From Cordilura impudica (Eukaryota; Arthropoda; Insecta; Diptera; Scathophagidae), in the NCBI GenBank assembly GCA_963682025.1, contig OY821517.1:48731441-48795440 (forward strand): 64,000 nt of DNA. Reading direction: 5' to 3'. Both the position numbers and the translations under genes were made by a program. The notes beneath the pieces were generated by a model. The model saw only the letters and a list, made by a program, of their open reading frames with translations, did no database searches and was not told where the DNA came from. Shown one piece after another: positions 45,041 through 57,283 of this stretch (positions within the stretch are counted from its first letter, which is position 1; each line of letters opens with the position of its first letter).

Positions 45041-45334
45041 ACCAATACACTTACATATACATACCTCACACCGATTTTCCCTTACGCTGTTTTTGTGATT
45101 GTATTGTGAAATTGGATTTTACCCCCCTGAGTGAAAAAAACGCAGATGGTGTCAGGATTTAATGTTGAAAACAAAAGTTTTGCTTAATTTTAAAGCAGTG
45201 AAAAGAATATTGTAGCCTAATTTTCGCATCCGTTTGCGAAATAATTCCCTATCGAAATTTATTTTGATAGCGTAAATTTTTCTGATTTTCTTACTCATTA
45301 CGAAACGAAACGATTTATTGTTTCAATATTGTAA
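45041..45334. other. Intergenic sequence, no gene seen
   Basis: A+T-rich, with one block shared inverted with 11555-11580 ('TTGTGATTGTATTGTGAA'). Confidence 0.4.
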
Positions 45335-45540
45335 AAGACGGAAACAGTACCCCACATAATATCATTTGGGGTACCTATATACGACATAAATCGATTTTTC
45401 CTCGAAATTTTGGAGGGTTCGAGAATGATCTTAGAGGTATTGTTCCTTGGGCAAATATACTTGTTATGGCCCTTAGTACTAGAATCACGATGAGCCCATG
45501 GAGATTTTTTCGGCCCCCTACAATTTGATCCACTCTAATA
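45335..45540 (+). repeat. E1: E-family 3' fragment
   Basis: 'AGGTATTGTTCCTTGGGCAA', 'GATGAGCCCATGGAGATTT' and a worn terminal 'TGATCCACTCTAATA', paralleling the right end of E2 (49735-49840). Confidence 0.65.
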
Positions 45541-45558
45541 TGTATGTATCTAAATAAA

Positions 45559-45925
45559 TCTATAATATCAATAGGCTAGGCGATTTCTTGTGACTGATGT
45601 TTTGTTCTACTGTTTTATCCCGATTTTGACCAATCATATATTATTTGAAAGGTATTTCTTTTTAGCCGTTTTGCAGATTTACAGATTTTTTAAATTTATG
45701 CCTTTATTTTGAGTAAATTGCATTTAAAGTTGCTACTACCACATACTTAAAATTATACAATGCTATGTGTGTGTTTATAAAATTTGTTTGTTAATAAAAA
45801 TGAGTTTGTTTTTTGTGTTGATTTGTGAATTGGCTATAATTGCTTAGCATTCTTTTAGGGTCTTTAATGAAGAAATAAAATTTCCTAGAATTTGCGCTCG
45901 AATATCGAGGGCTGGAATCTGCTAG
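45559..45925 (+). mobile_element. B7: complete mini-Helitron, 367 bp
   Basis: TC start after A at 45559, CTAG end at 45922-45925 before T, hairpin partly decayed ('CTCGAATATCGAG'). No coding capacity, no target duplication seen. Confidence 0.9.
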
Positions 45926-46599
45926 TAAAAAAAAATGCACAATAATTTAAGTATTTAAAAATTAAGTTTTTTTTTTATAATCACTTCCATATAATCAAAA
46001 AGGGCGGTATATCAAAGAGTGCCTATCAAGGAGTAGGCCTAAGTCAGCCACTGTACATTAAGGTGGTTCGGTCGGCATAAAAAAAAAAGTCGAGCCAGTC
46101 CCCACTAGGATTAAAGATTAGTTGAAGACGATTTTTAAAAATATTTTTTTAATTTTTTGCCACGCCCCTGGATACCGCCCTTTTAGTTTTTTGTATACTA
46201 CGTCGCCATATATAGTCCGATTATAACATATTGTATACTGTTGTTCATGCCTTCATAACAGCTAAATTTCTCCCTTTAATAATTTTTGAATCCGATGTCA
46301 AATTCTGGTAGTGACTTTGACAATCTCGGTTCTTACCCACCCTAATGCCGACCATTTTGAAATACAAGGAAATCGTTTTTAATTTCATGAAATTTTTTCT
46401 TCAAAAGCATTAACTTCTATTCATAAACAAAAAAGCTACAGAGGTTTAAAAATTATCATATGATCAAATATGTCAACTCATATTGTGTTTTTGAGATATG
46501 ACAACGCTTTCTTGAAAAGAAAACTTTTAAAAATAAAATATGGACGTACAACTTTTTTAAGACAAATTTTGGCGAGAATTGAGATTTCTTATTTTAGTA

Positions 46600-49495
46600 A
46601 ATGTAAAGCCCATGCGCCTTTCGTCTGTATCCTTATTTGCGTCTGTAACCTTAACAACCCGCACAAGACGTTCAGTATTTTGAGAATGGCACTATATGTG
46701 TTTCCGAGAAATGTTTCTGTGATAATGTTAGCGACAATATCAATGAGCTGAAGGGGTGCTGTGTCTTTCGTCCCGACAGAAGTAGTCATGCTGGTGGTGT
46801 TGCAATTTATATAAAAAATAATATTTCATGTCAATTAAATTGTACACATAATATAGCTAATGACGTGGAATATGTTTTTGTAGACGTAAATTGTCGTGGT
46901 GATAAACTTCTTCTTGGATGTGTATACAGTCCACATAAACGGATAAAGTTTGACAGTCTTATCACGAAGCTGGAGCTTTCATCAATGTCATACTCCGAAG
47001 TCATTATATCAGGTGATTTTAATAACAATCTTTTCGAGGACTCAAATCTTACCACTATAATGTCGATGTTTTACTTGTCAGCTGTCAACACAACGAGACC
47101 TACACACTTCACGTCAACAAATAGCACTTTGCTTGATCTTTTCTTTACCAGTAATGAAAGTAAAGTCCTTCATTATGATCAGTTAGCAGGACCAGCATTT
47201 TCGAAGCACGATCTACTCTTCTTTTCATATGATTTTGCATTAGAAACCCAGCCCCAAACATTTACTTATCGTGATTTTAATAATATTGATATCTTGGCTT
47301 TGGGATATGATCTTTGTTCTACTCCATGGGATCAAATTTTCTATTTACCGACTGTTGGAGAACAACTGTCATTTCTTAATGGTAAAATTTTAGGAATTTA
47401 CAACAAACATGTCCTCAACAAAACGAAAACTATTAAAAATAGAGATAGACCTTGGTTAACAATGGAAACCAAGATGCTAATAGAACACCGTGATAATCTG
47501 TATCAGAAGTGGTAACGTTACAGGATATCAGAATATCACGACGAATATAAGATGGCTAGGAAAGCGGTTGTTTCCAAAATAAGGCATGATAAGTCTTCCT
47601 ATTATCTTAATAAATTTAATACAGCTATTGGAAGTAAAAAAACCTGGAAACAAATACGCGAAATTGGAATAAATAAGACAATTAATCAATCAATGAATGT
47701 CGACATTAATGCGCTAAATGAAGCTTTTGTAAATATTCCTCTACCAGCCGTAAATAACGAATTTTATGATGATTTTCCCTGTAATAATTTAAACATTCCC
47801 AAATTTAACTTTCAGTGTGTAACACTAACAGAGGTAGTTGAAAGTTTCAATGCTATTAAATCGAATGTGGTGGGCCTTGATAATATACACCCCAGATTTA
47901 TAAAAATGATTTTACCATGGATTGTCCATTTCATAATGTACTTGTTTAACTCCATAATCACTACTAGCATCTTTCCAATGGAGTGGAAACATGCCAAAAT
48001 TATAACAATACCAAAAACGGGTAACGAATACCTCCCGATTGCAATTCTTCCATATCTCTCAAAAGTTTTCGAGCATCTTTTACACAGACAAATCTTTAGG
48101 TATTTAAATGACAACAACTTACAGAGCGTCAATCTGGTTTCAGGCCACAATATAGCTGTATAACAGCTTTATCTGATGTAGTTGAGGAGTTAAGAAGTAA
48201 CATGGATGATGGAAAAATATCTTTTTTGGTTTTATTGGATCACTCGAAGGCATTTGATACGGTGCACCACTCAATTTTATGCCTCAAACTGAAGAGGTTT
48301 TTTAACTTTTCTACATTAGCAGTTAGACTCATGTTTTCATATCTCACAAACAGATCCCAATCTGTTGCTAATGGTAGCTCCATCTCAAACTCACTGCAAG
48401 TTATAAGAGGGGTACCACAGGGTTCAATCCTTGGACCACTACTTTATTCGATATATGCCAATGATCTTCCACAACAAATTAAATTCTCTAAGGTTCAGAT
48501 GTACGCTGATGACATTCAGCTATATTTAAGTAGTACCAAGGATTCAATTATTTCCAAAACTCAAGAACTAAATTATGATCTCAAACGTATTCTAAATTGG
48601 GCAACGGCAAATGGTCTACGACTTAATCCAAATAAATCTAAGTGTATTATAATAAAGAAGAAAGTGATGAATTTGGAGAGTGAAATTAATGTCTTCCTTG
48701 GGGGCTCTAAAATTAACATCGTGGACTCTGTACGAAATCTCGGAGTTGTGTTTAATGGAACTCTGACTTGGTCAGATCATATTAATCAATCCTGTGGCAG
48801 AATTTATAGCATGATTAGAAGTTTATGGTTAACACAGCACTTTACTCCACTGAAAATTAGATTGCTACTTGCTAAAACATATCTTTTACCAACATTACTA
48901 TATGCATCTGAGGTTTTCACAGGTTGCAACTCTAGGGATAACAGAAAACTTACTGTAACTTTCAACAACATTATTCGCTACATCTTTGGATTAAGAAAAT
49001 TTGATCATGTATCCCAATATCTTACACATGTCATTTGACAACTATATTAAATTCAAGAACATTATATTCCTACATAAAATTATTATAACAAAGGCTCCAA
49101 AATATCTTTTTGAACGATTAAAGTTCGCAAGATCTTCCAGAGGGAATCGAATAATTCAATTTAAATACCGGGACCATGTCTCTGAATGTCAATTTTTTAT
49201 TCTAACTATTCGTCTCTGGAATCAGCTTCCTAATGTCATGCAAAATACAAGCAACGCAATAGGGTTTAGAAAATTACTATACCAATACTTTAATTGATTT
49301 TATTTGATGTTTTAATGTTTTTTAATTGTAATTTATAATATTTTAAATTTAGATTAAGAGTTACTGATATTAAATATATAGTGAATAACTTATCTGATTC
49401 CATTACTGTAATTTATAAGATACTGTGTCTTGTTGTAATGGAAAATCGCATTTAATAAATAAATACAAATAAATACAAATAAATTCTAAAACATA
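46600..49495 (+). mobile_element. Jockey/CR1-like LINE, nearly full ORF2
   Basis: An endonuclease-reverse transcriptase reading region followed by a 3' UTR and a tail of AAATAAATAC-type repeats at about 49455-49490. The left edge is uncertain (5'-truncated within or before the endonuclease). Inserted in E2. Confidence 0.85.
46640..49297 (+). pseudogene. LINE ORF2: APE endonuclease and reverse transcriptase
   Basis: Nicks target DNA and copies the element RNA at the nick. The endonuclease part includes 'RPDRSSHAGGVAIYIKNNIS', 'LLLGCVYSPHK', 'IISGDFNNN' and 'FSKHDLLFFS' (the SDH-type motif reads SKH). The reverse transcriptase includes 'LDHSKAFDTVHHSI', 'IRGVPQGSILGPLLYSIYAN' and the catalytic 'MYADDIQLYL'. 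The C-terminus ends 'FRKLLYQYFN' without RNase H, as in jockey and CR1 clades. Lesions: stop at 47513-47515 ('YQKW'), frameshift near 48125, frameshift near 49035, and broken frames before 46865. Few lesions suggest a fairly young copy. The exact clade (jockey versus CR1/L2) is not settled. Confidence 0.92.
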
Positions 49496-49840
49496 AATTA
49501 TACGTTATTAGTTATTATTGATACGGAAATTTTGGATATAATTACCTGGTATTTCAATTATTTCATGAGATGAATTTTGGTATAGCACCAATTGATTTTT
49601 ATAAATATTTGGTCGGCCCTCCAAAGTTATTGGGGGTCGATCATACATTTGGACTCGATTGGGGAACTCTAAATGGGTCAAAGTGAGACAGACAGACAAA
49701 CTGGTCAAAAGTAGGGACATCAGAATTCGTTTTAGAGGTATGGTTCCTTGGGCAAAGTTTCTTATTTTGATACCTAGAATATGATTTTCCTTGTCACTTG
49801 AGCGATTTTCTGCCTCCCTACAAATCGAACCGCCCTAATA

Positions 49841-50569
49841 CATACATAGAGAAAACAGATATTCAGTTGCAAATATTTAAATAATTGGTTATCACTGCCT
49901 TAATTATGCTGTCGCCTTCGGATTTCTGTTCTCTCAATAAAATTTCCATCGTGATAATCGATTGGTAATAAATTACTCGTATGAGGACGAATTCTAAATT
50001 TTAAGTTTTATTTAGAAGCAAAAGTTTATAATTTTTTAAATTAAAAACATCGAAAAACAAAAACATACCAACATTTTACTGGCGTGTTAAATGTCTTTTA
50101 ATTTTCACATCGTATTAAATTATCGAATTGAAGGGATAGTTATAGGACATACCAAACAGCCATGAATATGGGCTACTTACTAACTATTTTACAATTATTA
50201 TAAATTGAATCAAAACCTAATGAAATTATAAATCATCTCCATGACATATTCCTTCCGGCTATTAACGGTTTTCTTCAGCAAACATACATCGTTCAAAATA
50301 TTTATAGACAACTGTTTTCGTACCAAAAATAAAAACAAAAATATTGAAAATCATCATTTGATTTAAAGATTTATCACACTGAAGTCACAGCAGCAGCAGT
50401 CACATAATTATTATTATTTTTTTAATGGATTCTATATAAGCTATGAATAAAAATTGTATATGGTAGAACATAAACTATATGGTCACTCACTATTCATCAT
50501 TGGCTATGGCCACCACCTGCCGTTGTCTATTTGAATGTTGAAGATAAGCAAAATAAAACATTAAAACCG
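49841..50569. other. A+T-rich intergenic sequence
   Basis: Only a CAGCAG stretch at 50388-50398 stands out. No gene or family recognised. Confidence 0.45.
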
Positions 50570-50570
50570 A

Positions 50571-51740
50571 ACAAGTAAGAAAATTATAGTCTAGAACGAC
50601 TATATGATACCATATACCATGGATCAGAGACCCTATTTCGTCGGTCTAACTAATTGGATATAGAAAATAAGCATAAACCAAATTTTGAGTGGCATTGTTA
50701 TTAATATATTAATAGACTAGACGATTTCTTGTGACCGATGTTTTGTTCTACCGTTTTATCCCGATTTTGACCAAACGTATATTATTTGAAAGGTATGTTT
50801 TTTTAGCCGATTTGCAGATTTACAGATTTTAAAATTTTTTCCTTTATTTTGCGTAAATTGCATTTGAAGTTGCTACTAACACATACATAAAATTATACAA
50901 TGCTATGTGTGTTTATTAAATTTTTTAATGTGTTTGTAATAAAAATGAGTTCGTTTTTTGTGTTTATTTGTGAATTGGCTATAATTGATTAGCATACCTT
51001 TAGGGTCTTTATTTAATGAAAAAATAAAATTTCCTAGAATTTGCACTCGAATTTCGAGGGCTGGACTCTGCTAGTTGTTATTAATTTTTTTGCCTGCAGA
51101 TATGAAAAAGTTCATATCGGATGCTATATTTATATGGGGACTAGGTCGAAAAATGGACCGATCCTGACCATATTTGGTAAAGTCACTTACATTTAGAATA
51201 AATATATACAAACCAAATTTCAAAAAAATTTGTACAATATTTTTGTTTTTTTGATAGATTTAAGTGAAGATCGGGAAGCAGCTCTAAATGGGGCCTATGA
51301 CTAAGATTTGTCCTATAGGGATTATTTTTAGACTACTGATTAATGGTTATAATAAACACATACAAACCCAATTTGACTGAGATCTATATGATAATTTGGA
51401 ACTTATGGTAATTTATGTCGATTTTATAGGGGTCATTTGTATGGGGACTAGGTCAATAGCCTTCATCCTATGGCCGATAGATGCTTACATACCAAATTTC
51501 ATCAAAATATATTCATATTTGCGACCTGTAGTTTGATTACAAAGTTTACATGGACACACAGACGGACGGACGGACGGACAGACGGACGGACATTGCTAAA
51601 TCGACTCAGAAAGTGATTCTGAAAGTGATTCTGAGTCGATCGGTATAATAAAAGATGGGTCTAAGTCAAATATTTTTGGTTGTTACAAACACCAGCACAA
51701 AGTCATTATACCCAAACCACATAGTGGTATAGGATATAAA
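50571..51740 (+). mobile_element. A-family DINE-like element A7, split by B8
   Basis: Starts 'AACAAGTAAGAAAATTATAG'. The palindrome has decayed to 'TATAGTCTAGAACGACTATA'. A GACG/GACA microsatellite lies at 51562-51590. Terminal hairpin to 51740 (AGGATATAA instead of AGGGTATAA). An older A subfamily, resembling A5. Confidence 0.88.
50695..51074 (+). mobile_element. B8: mini-Helitron inside A7
   Basis: 'TATTAATAGACTAGACG' start, otherwise the full B consensus, ending 'GGACTCTGCTAG' at 51074. The canonical first bases are altered: 'TTGTTATTAAT' precedes the recognisable 5' end and also follows CTAG. Confidence 0.85.
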
Positions 51741-52770
51741 AAGCCAAATGGTGACTAAAGAAGCAGCATAAGACGATTGGGCTGGCCAAAATAACTTATT
51801 ACACTTATTAAAAGGTTTTGCAAAAAAAAAAAAAAAAATTCATACAAATTAGACTCAAGAAGCACAATTTAAAAATAACACCCAAGAAAAATCTATAGAA
51901 ATTACTCACTGCTTAAAATGTTAGGGCTGTTGGCAGCGACATATACTCGGCATATACAAAAAAGAAATACAGAAAATTATAAAATATTTTATATGGTTAA
52001 TTCAGAGCACGCATACTTCTTCTTAAAAAATAAGTAGAATTATTTTTTTTCTTTTTAAGTCGTATACTACATATGTATTGGTGTTTTTATATAATTTTGT
52101 GAAATAAAATTTGCAAGTCCTTACTCAACAATACAATGTTGGCCATAAAAATTTAAACAAATGTGACAATAAAAAAGTTGTTCTTCTATAGGTCCAAGAA
52201 AAACTTTTCTAACAAACATATTCTTCAACTTGTTATCATGACAAAAACAAAACATTAAGAAATCTAAAAAAAAATGTATACACGAGTCTACAATTACACT
52301 GGTCTACAAATTAAAAAAAAACGAAGCATGTTTTTAAACCAATCTGGATGCGCTGAATTCGAATCTGAAAATTGGGCTATCACGGGTTGTTTATTTTTTA
52401 TCTACAATTTTACAATTATTAATTTGACAGAAGCCCACATTCATTCCATATCTTCATAATATTAGCGTTCAAGCATGTCAGGGAGATCGTGTGTTACTGA
52501 TTCAAGCTATTTCTGCAATTTTGTATGGTGCCCAACACAATCATGACTGTGTTTCGTTTTAATATTTCGTTATCTACACGAACATTTTTCTATCACGTAA
52601 TCTTTCTTTCGAACACACATAAACCACACAGATTCGAGTGTAGCTTTACTTAATGTTCGTTTTCATGCACGTGTACTGCTAAACAAACAGAACATGTTCT
52701 TCAATGCGTACAGCTAAAAATTAAAACATTATCCACTCCCAACTGATGCATTGTTTTCATATAATACAAA
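51741..52770. other. Intergenic sequence, no gene seen
   Basis: A run of A at 51823-51838. A 61-codon frame at 52274 has no family resemblance I can name. Confidence 0.45.
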
Positions 52771-52774
52771 ATCA

Positions 52775-53015
52775 GGTCCTGGACGTGGTCGTCCACCTTT
52801 CGAAAAAGAATTAGACGAAAAAGACGAAATCGAACTCAAAACTAGCGCCGTCGAAGGACACCAGACTAGATAATATCGATCACTGGATTACAATGGACAA
52901 AAAGAAAAGATGCAAGCTGCCGAAATGCTCCGCACAAACAAAAATGTTTTGCTTAAAATGTAAGGTAAACTTATGTCGATACGATTACCCCCCACTTTTA
53001 GTTATTTTTATGTAA
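52775..53015 (+). pseudogene. piggyBac transposase C-terminal fragment
   Basis: After a frame change near 52860 the sequence reads 'LDNIDHWITMDKKKRCKLPK' then 'CSAQTKMFCLKCKVNLC', ending at a TAA at 53013-53015. The spacing of Cys residues (C-x4-C, C-x2-C, C) is that of the Cys-rich DNA-binding domain at the end of piggyBac transposases. Upstream 'GRGRPPFEKELDEKDE' resembles the basic/proline linker before that domain. No catalytic part is attached. It lies 4.3 kb before the piggyBac gene at 57284 on the same strand, which lacks this end, but with another element between, so the two are more likely separate copies. Confidence 0.75.
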
Positions 53016-53599
53016 ATTTTGTAAAAAAAAAATGTTTATTATTTCTAGTTTTTATTACATGAATTTCATAAAATTTTAAAACAATATTTTTTACTTTAAT
53101 TTGTTCCAATGTATAGCTTTTTTTTGTAAAGAAAAATGTAGATGAGTGCTTTTTTTTTATAAAATAGTTGATTTTTTTTAACATGGCACGCAGTTGTAAT
53201 TTTTTCACCATTTGATACACTACATATTTTTTTAAAAAAAAATTGTAGTTGTGCATTTAAGGGTTAAAAGCGAAAAAACTACGCGTATGTAGGTACTCGT
53301 ATATTTAACAATATTAATTTAATGAAAAACAATTTCTGCAATACAAAATTGATTAATGTCCCTAAAAATAAATTGAAATCTATGCAAATTATAAAAAATT
53401 ATTTTTGTGATGTTTATTTTCATTTTAAATTACCAAGTATTTTATATATAATTTTTTTTTTAATTATCGGTTAATTTATTCGTTTTGGGTGAATTGTGTT
53501 TTTACACATCGTTATATTTGAACGCCTTTCATAAGTATAGTAAATTGCTAAAAGAAGCAAAAAAAATATTGTTGAGGCGAAAAAAAATATTTCCTAAGG
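53016..53599. other. A+T-rich intergenic sequence
   Basis: No reliable coding signal. Short lysine-rich frames are composition artefacts. Confidence 0.45.
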
Positions 53600-56425
53600 A
53601 ACAGCCATTTTTTTTGAATTTAAAGACGTGCGGGTCGGATTATTGTGACACTGGATCTAAAACTTTAGTGCGCAAAATTTGAGCCAAATCGGACAATGCT
53701 TTCGGGACGCGCATTCAGTTATATGTAAATATTATCCAAAAAAAATCGTTTTTCACAAAAATGTTGATATTAATAATTGCGCTTCAATTAAATGAATTAA
53801 CAAACAATAATCTAGAGTAAATTATATTTCTAATAAAACAACAAAGTCTATTATCGGTGGAAAAACAGCCAAGTTATATCAAGTTCCCCAGGCAATAAAT
53901 GCGCCGCAGACCACTTGATTAAGAAAATCGAGCTCACACTTTTAAAGACATTGAAATAATTTACAACAACAATACTTTTGCATTCTCCTGATCCCACAAT
54001 GATCTATTGTAAAGTATTTTGTATCTCGTCTATTGTTATGCCGTTCTTAATTAATATCGAAACGGTACGTATTTTTTAACGCTATTTCAAAATCTCCAAT
54101 TTTACATTTTCAAAAATTTTGTTCAAGAAATTTACCGAAATCAACGATTGGACTTTAAGGTCTTATTAACAAAATACATGTGATTAAAAATGCCAAATAT
54201 TGTAGGTATCCTCTTCTTAATTTGGCGAGGGCAGCGTTTTAATTTCAGCGGATTTGAAGAATATGTGATTTTTCATTCTTTTTCAACTTTTAGGCTACAT
54301 CTTTTGGGCATTTTAATATTTCAAATGGCTTTTGTCGAAATATTATACAACTTGATATAAGTTCTCAATCCTGTAAATTAAAGTTAAATTAAAACACTAT
54401 ACGTAAATTGTCCCCCTTTAAGGTCAAAGGTCAAATTTAAGGAGATTCAAATTTTTTTAAAACAAAATATCGAAATAATATATATTTGTGGAAGGATTTC
54501 GATAAAAATTATTGATAATATTTTAACAATTCTACAAAATAATATTCTGGTCTTATTTTCTGAAATTAACCCGTGGGGTACTCAGAATGAGTCCTAGTTT
54601 TAAAATTTTTTCTCAAAATTATTATATCTGTAATATCAATAGGCTAGGCGATTTCTTGTGACCGATGTTTTGTTCTACCGTTTTATTCCGATTTTGACCA
54701 AACGTATATGATTTGAAAGGTATTTCTTTTTAGCCGATTTGCAGATTTACAGATTTTTAAATTTTTTCCTTTATTTTGAGTAAATTGCATTTAAAGTTGC
54801 TACTAACACATACATAAAATTATACAACGCTATGTGTGTGTTTATTAAATTTGTTAATGTGTTTGTAATAAAAATGAGTTTGTTTTTTGTGGTGATTTGT
54901 GAATTGGCTATAATTGATTAGCATACCTTTAGGTTCTTTATTTAATGAAAAAATAAAATTTCCTAGAATTTGCACTCGAATTTCGAGTGCTGGAAACTGC
55001 TAGTTCATATAAAGGTATACTGAGGGCTTATATTCAAAAAGTGCTACTAATTTTTGATTTCAAACTGTTCTCTGATATAACTGCCAAATATAATATTAAT
55101 TTTGTTACCATGCATGATTAGTACGACTATTTCTTAATAGAAATTGTGGCAAATCAATCGACAAATACTTTTAGATCTTATTAATAAATTCATTTTACAC
55201 GCTCTCTTTAAAATAATTATTAATGCAGATAGCACTTTTTGAATTTAAGCCCTCGATATACAAATTTGTTTATACTGTATTAAATATAAAAATTAATTAA
55301 TCTAAATATTTTCATAAAATAACGAATAAATTTGAGGAATTTTATGAACACATTAAATTTGTTTTATTAAAAAAAAATGATGAAGAAAATATTTATAGAT
55401 TTTCATATAGAGTCAATTTGCCATCAAGAGTACCCCACGGGTTAATTTCAGAAAATAAGTCCAGAATATTATTTTGTAGAATTATTAAAATATTATCAAC
55501 AACTTTTATTGAAATCCTTCCACAAATATATATTATTTCGATATTTTGTTTTAAAAAAAATTAAATTTCCTTAAATTTGACCTCTGACCTTAAAGGGGGA
55601 CAATTTATAGTGTTTTAATTTAACCTTAATTTAAAGGATTTAGAACTTATATCAAGTTGTATAATATTTCGACAAAAGATATTTGAAACATGAAAATACC
55701 AAAAAGATGTAGCCTAAAAGTTGAAAAAGTATGAAAAATCAAATTTTTCTTCAAATCCGCTGAAATAAAAATGCTGCCCTCGCCAAATTAAGAACACGAT
55801 ACCTACAATATTTGGCATTTTAAATCCCATATATTTTGTTAATAAGACCGTAAAGTCCAATCGTTGATTTCGGTAAATTTCTTGAACAAAATTTTTAAAA
55901 AAGTAAAATTGGAGATTTTGAAATAGAGTTAAAAAATACGTACCGTTTTGACATTAATTTAGAACGGCATAACAATAGACGAGATGCAAAATACTTTACA
56001 TAGATCATTTTATGATCAAGAGAATGCAAAAATGTTGTTGTTGTAAATTAGTTCAATGTCTTAAAAAATGTGAGTTCGATGATCTTAATCAAGTGGTCTG
56101 CGGCGCAGTTATTGCCTGGGTAACCTTGATATAACTTGTTTTTCAACCGATAATAGATTTTGTTATTTTATTAGGAAGATAACTTACTCCAGATTATGGT
56201 TTATTAATTAATTTAATTGAAACGCAATTATTAATATCAAAATTTTTGTGAAAAATGATTTTTTTTTGAAAATTTTTACATATAAATTCATATTTGAACT
56301 ACGAACTCAATGCGCGTCCAGAAAGCATTGTCCGATTTGGCTCAAAATTTGTGCTCTAAAATTTTAGATCCAGTGTCACAATAATCCGACCCGCACACCT
56401 GAAAATTCGACCAAAAAATTTTTTT
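53600..56425. mobile_element. 2.8-kb foldback element H with about 1-kb arms
   Basis: 53600-54583 and 55428-56425 are reverse complements over almost their whole length, with scattered substitutions. Examples: 'GTGCGGGTCGGATTATTGTG' at the outer ends and 'CCCGTGGGGTACTC' at the inner ends. The loop (54584-55427) is non-coding and holds B9. Net of B9 the element is about 2.45 kb. Outermost bases and target duplication are not resolved. Not the same family as Q. Confidence 0.88.
54627..55003 (+). mobile_element. B9: complete mini-Helitron, 377 bp
   Basis: TC after A at 54627, perfect hairpin 'CACTCGAATTTCGAGTG', 'GGAAACTGCTAG' ending 55003 before T. Lies in the loop of element H. Confidence 0.92.
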
Positions 56426-56448
56426 TCATACAAACCAATGTCACCCAG

Positions 56449-56815
56449 CCCTCGAAATTCGAGTGCAAATTCTAGGAAATTTTATTTTTTCATTAAATAA
56501 AGACCCTAAAGGTATGCTAATCAATTATAGCCAATTCACAAATCAACACAAAAAACAAACTCATTTTTATTACAAACACATTAACACTTTTAATAAACAC
56601 ACACATAGCATTGTATAATTTTATGTATGTATGTGTTAGTAGCAAGCTTAAATGCAATTTACTCAAAATAAAGGAAAAAATTTAAAAATCGGTGAATCTG
56701 CAAATTGGATAAAAAGAGATACCTTTCAAATAATATACGTTTGGTCAAAATCGGGATAAAACGGTAGAACAAAACATCAGTCACAAGAAATCGCCTAGCC
56801 TATTAATATTATAGA
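56449..56815 (-). mobile_element. B10: mini-Helitron, 3' tip missing
   Basis: Full internal consensus in reverse and an intact 5' end 'CCTATTAATATTATAGA' to 56815. At the other end the sequence stops at 'CCAGCCCTCGAAATTCGAG', so the last bases including CTAG are lost next to element H. Confidence 0.88.
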
Positions 56816-57283
56816 TACAACAGACGCTATTACATGAAATAAATGTATTGTATAATGAACCAAACTATAACCTTTGGAATTTCAGGCCCAAAAATGATGA
56901 GTTATAAATGGAATGACAAACATACAGTAGATGATATATATAGAAAAAAAGTAACAGTGGAGCTATCGAAAAGTTGTATTTGAAGTAATTAAATTCGAAT
57001 TAAATTTTATTTAATCATGATTAAAACAAACTTCAACACTCAAGAGCATAGCTTGAAAGAGATTTCTTAGATTAGTACATATATAAATTACCTCTACAGT
57101 ATAATACGATCTTGTTCTAATTTGTCTAATTTAGCCCAAATATGCCCAATGACCTATATATAGTACACTAAAATTCTTGTTTACATGATACGTCACGTTT
57201 ATCAAAGTACCATTTATTTTGTTCACATACTCAGTTATTTTTTGTTACTATTTTTGAGGTTTTGAATTTGTGATATTTTCATA
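56816..57283. other. Presumed upstream region of the piggyBac gene
   Basis: No inverted terminal repeat or TTAA-flanked end recognised by eye; no other feature. Confidence 0.4.

Larger units (their letters stand above)
46059..49840. mobile_element. E2: TA-target DNA element interrupted by a LINE
   Basis: Left end 'AGGTGGTTCG' and right end 'CGAACCGCCCT' are inverted repeats bordered by TA. The right part holds 'GGTTCCTTGGGCAAAG' and 'CAGACAGACAAACTGG'. Net length without the LINE is roughly 0.9 kb. Non-coding; probably a Tc1/mariner-type MITE relative. Confidence 0.65.
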
